Shown here: positions 36,918-38,753 of the stretch, in pieces | How the letters are laid out: each line of letters starts with the position of its first letter | How positions within the stretch are numbered: position 1 is the stretch's first letter | Assembly: GCA_946548895.1 (NCBI GenBank) | Contig: CAMNQF010000034.1 | Location: forward strand, 1-38,753 | Direction: 5' to 3' | DNA from: an uncultured bacterium | GTDB lineage: Bacteria > Bacillota > Clostridia > Oscillospirales > Oscillospiraceae | Length of the DNA stretch: 38,753 nt | The notes under the pieces: generated by a model | The model's input: only the letters and a program-made list of their open reading frames with translations | Databases searched by the model: none | Told to the model about the DNA's origin: nothing | Position numbers and translations under genes: made by a program

Positions 36918-38640
36918 GGCGCACCTCCAACACGTTGGGCAGAACGGCGTCCGGCAGCAGCTCCCACAGCAGCCCGCGCTTGCCCAGGGCCACCACATAC
37001 CGCACCGCGGCCACAGGCTTCACAATCCCGTCCAGCAACTCCCGGCACTTGGCGGCAGCGGCGTCCCGGTAGGACTGGGAGGCCGCCTTTTTTTGGTATG
37101 CCTCCATCATGGCAGTAAAAGCAGGAGAGTCTCCATCCCGGTTCAGCCGCTTGCGATCCTGGGCGGTGTTCTCCTGGTCGATGTCCAGCAGAATGTCCCA
37201 CAGCACCCGGTAGCCGCCAAAGCGGAAATCCGTCAGCAGATCGAACAGCTCCTCAAATTCCGGCAGCCATTCCAGCAAAAACCGCTCCCGCACGTCGGTG
37301 CCCAAGAACTGCCACCCTTCGCGGCGCAAGGCGTCCAGCACCTCCGCCACCCGCTCCGAAGACAGCTCACCCAGCTGGGCATACAGCTCGTCCGCATCCC
37401 AGTTCTCCTCCTGTCCGCGTGAAAAGAGGACACGCTCCACGTCGTTTTTCCGGCCCTTGCTTCGGACGGGCGCCCGGCAGGCCCGGATGCGGGACAAACA
37501 CGCCTCGTAGTCACGGAGCAAGGCGGCCACCGCGTCCAAAATGCCCTTATCCAAGCTGTTCTGCCAATCAGGCTGGGCAGCAAAGGCGAACAGTTCCCCG
37601 TCCCGCGCCGGGATCGCTTTAAGTTTCGGCGTATGCTTTTTCAACTGATGAGCCAGGTAGGGCAGACGCTCTACATTGGAGTCCACCTGGCTCCAATCCA
37701 CCTTGTCGAAGAACGCCTTGAGCTTCGCGGCGTGGGTGGGTTCGTACCAGGCCCGCCGGGAAGAGGCGTGTTCCGCCAGATATTTGTACTGCAAAAACGG
37801 CGTCCGCTTCACCGTCCGCCGGCTCAGAAATTCCTCTAAATCAGGCCGTACCCCGCTCTTGGCCGAGTCGATCTCCAGCCCGGTGAGGATGGCCAGCAGC
37901 TCCGTCTCCTCCCGGCACCGCTGGCGCTCCTCATCGTCAGAGTTCTCGTTATAGGCGATGATGCTGCGATCCAGCGCGGCGTTGCAGATCTGTCCAACCC
38001 GGGAGGAGAAGGTGTCCCGCACGGTCTCAAACCGGGTCTCCCAGTCATGGGCGGAGCGGATCCGAGGCTCCGCAAAGGGATGTTCTCCCGGTTCTCCAAT
38101 GATTTGTATTTCTCGAACCGATCAATGTCGTAGTTGCGCCGCACACAGGTGTTGATGATCGGGTCGGCGATGGTTTTCACCATGTCGCCGTCATAGTCCG
38201 CGCCGCCCAAGCGTTCCGCCGCCAGTATGTTGGAGTCCACTATCACCACATCGGTAAGCTGGTGGAAATAGTAGTGGCGCATATTGTTCTTGTCGTCAAA
38301 GAAGGATAGCTGGATCTCCTCATTGCGGGTGATGTGCGGATTACGCAGAAGGGTACACACCTCCTGCCGGGGATAGACAGCTCCGGGGGCATAAATCGCA
38401 CCCCGCGGAAAACTCCTGGCGTTGGAGAGCGCGGCCGCGAAAAATGTGCGCTCCCGTTTGGTGCGTACCTGCTGGGCATCCAACAGCATGACCAGAAAGT
38501 CCAGCAGGTCGCCGGACAGGTAGCGGTTGTCTCCGATTACAATGAGCCGCCCTACGGCATAATTTTTCACGATGTGCTCCGCCATGTCGTCCAGCGTCTG
38601 AGTGTACACTGGCTCGGCGATGAATCGCGGGTTCTTTAAA
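36907..38640 (-). pseudogene. RNA polymerase/RdRP-like double-psi-beta-barrel protein, C-terminal part, frameshifted
   Basis: The upstream half (38640 down to about 38076) contains RLIVIGDNRYLSGDLLDFL, LLRNPHITRNEEIQLSF and ERLGGADYDGDMVKTIADPI. The spacing of an RNPxxxR segment, a hydrophobic VVIVDS strand and GGADYDGD is that of cellular RNA-dependent RNA polymerases and YonO-type phage RNA polymerases, where the Asp residues of DxDGD hold the catalytic metal (here at 38184-38201). One frame change at 38074-38076 joins it to the next 380 residues (AEPRIRSAHDWETRF, then VRDTFSSRVGQICNAALDRSIIAYNENSDDEERQRC ...), a helical region that I do not recognise. The 5' part is lost: an IS3-family end lies at about 38641. 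The family call rests on the motif and its surroundings; the domain beyond is unknown. Confidence 0.6.
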
Positions 38641-38753
38641 CTGCCCCAAAAATAGTGAACATGGTTAAAGGGTCAAGGAAAGGTCAGGAAACAGCAAACG
38701 CCCGCATTTCCAGAGGGGACATACCAGAGACGGTTTGAAGCCGGGTATGGTTA
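38641..38753 (-). mobile_element. IS3-family element, right end, cut by window edge
   Basis: The polymerase-like frame ends where CTGCCCCAAAAATAGTGAAC begins (38641), a typical IS3-family terminal inverted repeat. The element continues to the window edge and carries the end of its transposase on the minus strand. It has inserted into, and removed the start of, the polymerase-like gene. Confidence 0.65.
38684..38753 (-). CDS. IS3-family transposase (OrfB) C-terminal end, partial
   Basis: The minus strand reads NHTRLQTVSGMSPLEMRAFAVS and stops at TGA 38684-38686. This is the usual C-terminus of IS3-family OrfB transposases (YN..R.....G.SP.E.R). Only the last 22 residues are inside the window; the DDE catalytic core is outside. 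Its orientation is the same as that of the disrupted polymerase-like gene. Confidence 0.7.
   Translation of the reverse strand, partial: NHTRLQTVSGMSPLEMRAFAVS

Overview
The window looks like a chromosomal segment of an anaerobic gut Firmicute of the class Clostridia, most likely Oscillospiraceae-like (Flavonifractor/Lawsonibacter type). This is an inference from the GC-rich coding style, the strong AGGAGG ribosome binding sites, DUF4867, a split transketolase and the families found; no rRNA is present to settle it. A visibly AT-rich block (about 12.8-25.0 kb) has been inserted into the GC-rich background.

1-9.4 kb is one plus-strand sugar operon: a xylulokinase (5' end cut by the window), a DUF4867 protein, an L-fucose/L-arabinose isomerase-family enzyme, a second FGGY kinase, L-ribulose-5-phosphate 4-epimerase (AraD), the two halves of a transketolase, mannonate dehydratase (UxuA) and an SDR dehydrogenase that is probably the fructuronate/mannonate reductase. 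Together they would isomerise and phosphorylate a pentose or deoxy-sugar, make D-xylulose 5-phosphate, feed it to transketolase, and run a hexuronate branch. An atypical OmpR-type response regulator follows.

10.5-25.0 kb holds integrated elements. A remnant with a sigma-like protein, an excisionase preceded by a promoter-hairpin attenuator, and a tyrosine integrase ends at a 45-bp sequence (12755-12799) that is the reverse complement of the 3' part of a tRNA-Val(CAC) gene. The same 45 bp recurs at 24961-25005, just after a second, catalytically unusual integrase. The 12.2 kb between them forms one island: AbiH phage defence, a serine recombinase, a minus-strand set of small genes (ribbon-helix-helix, DUF4160, DUF2442, YgiT-type zinc finger) behind an operator array, a small gene with an in-frame amber codon, an XRE repressor, a 34-codon peptide gene followed by a radical SAM enzyme, a replication-initiator-like protein, two 23-bp repeats, a set of stem-loops with complementary loops, and an HNH protein. 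A truncated third integrase lies just beyond the second core, suggesting repeated insertion at one tRNA site.

26.0-33.6 kb carries an AgrC/AgrA-type two-component pair (LytTR regulator plus GHKL kinase), a lipoprotein, a membrane-anchored GH3 enzyme with the family's two catalytic domains in reversed order, and a secreted tannase-like esterase. This looks like a surface system for plant glycosides and polyphenol esters.

33.9-36.0 kb is a gene graveyard: a broken IS5-family transposase, a broken aldo/keto reductase and a broken HEYGH-motif membrane protein. The last 2.7 kb, minus strand, contains the C-terminal part of a large protein with an ADYDGD motif typical of the double-psi-beta-barrel RNA polymerase / cellular RNA-dependent RNA polymerase fold. 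It is split by one frameshift at a possible slippery heptamer, is cut at its 5' side by an IS3-family element, and overlaps an unknown downstream gene. The strongest candidates for undescribed biology are this polymerase-like locus, the peptide-radical SAM cassette, and the complementary-loop stem-loop array at 21689-21881.
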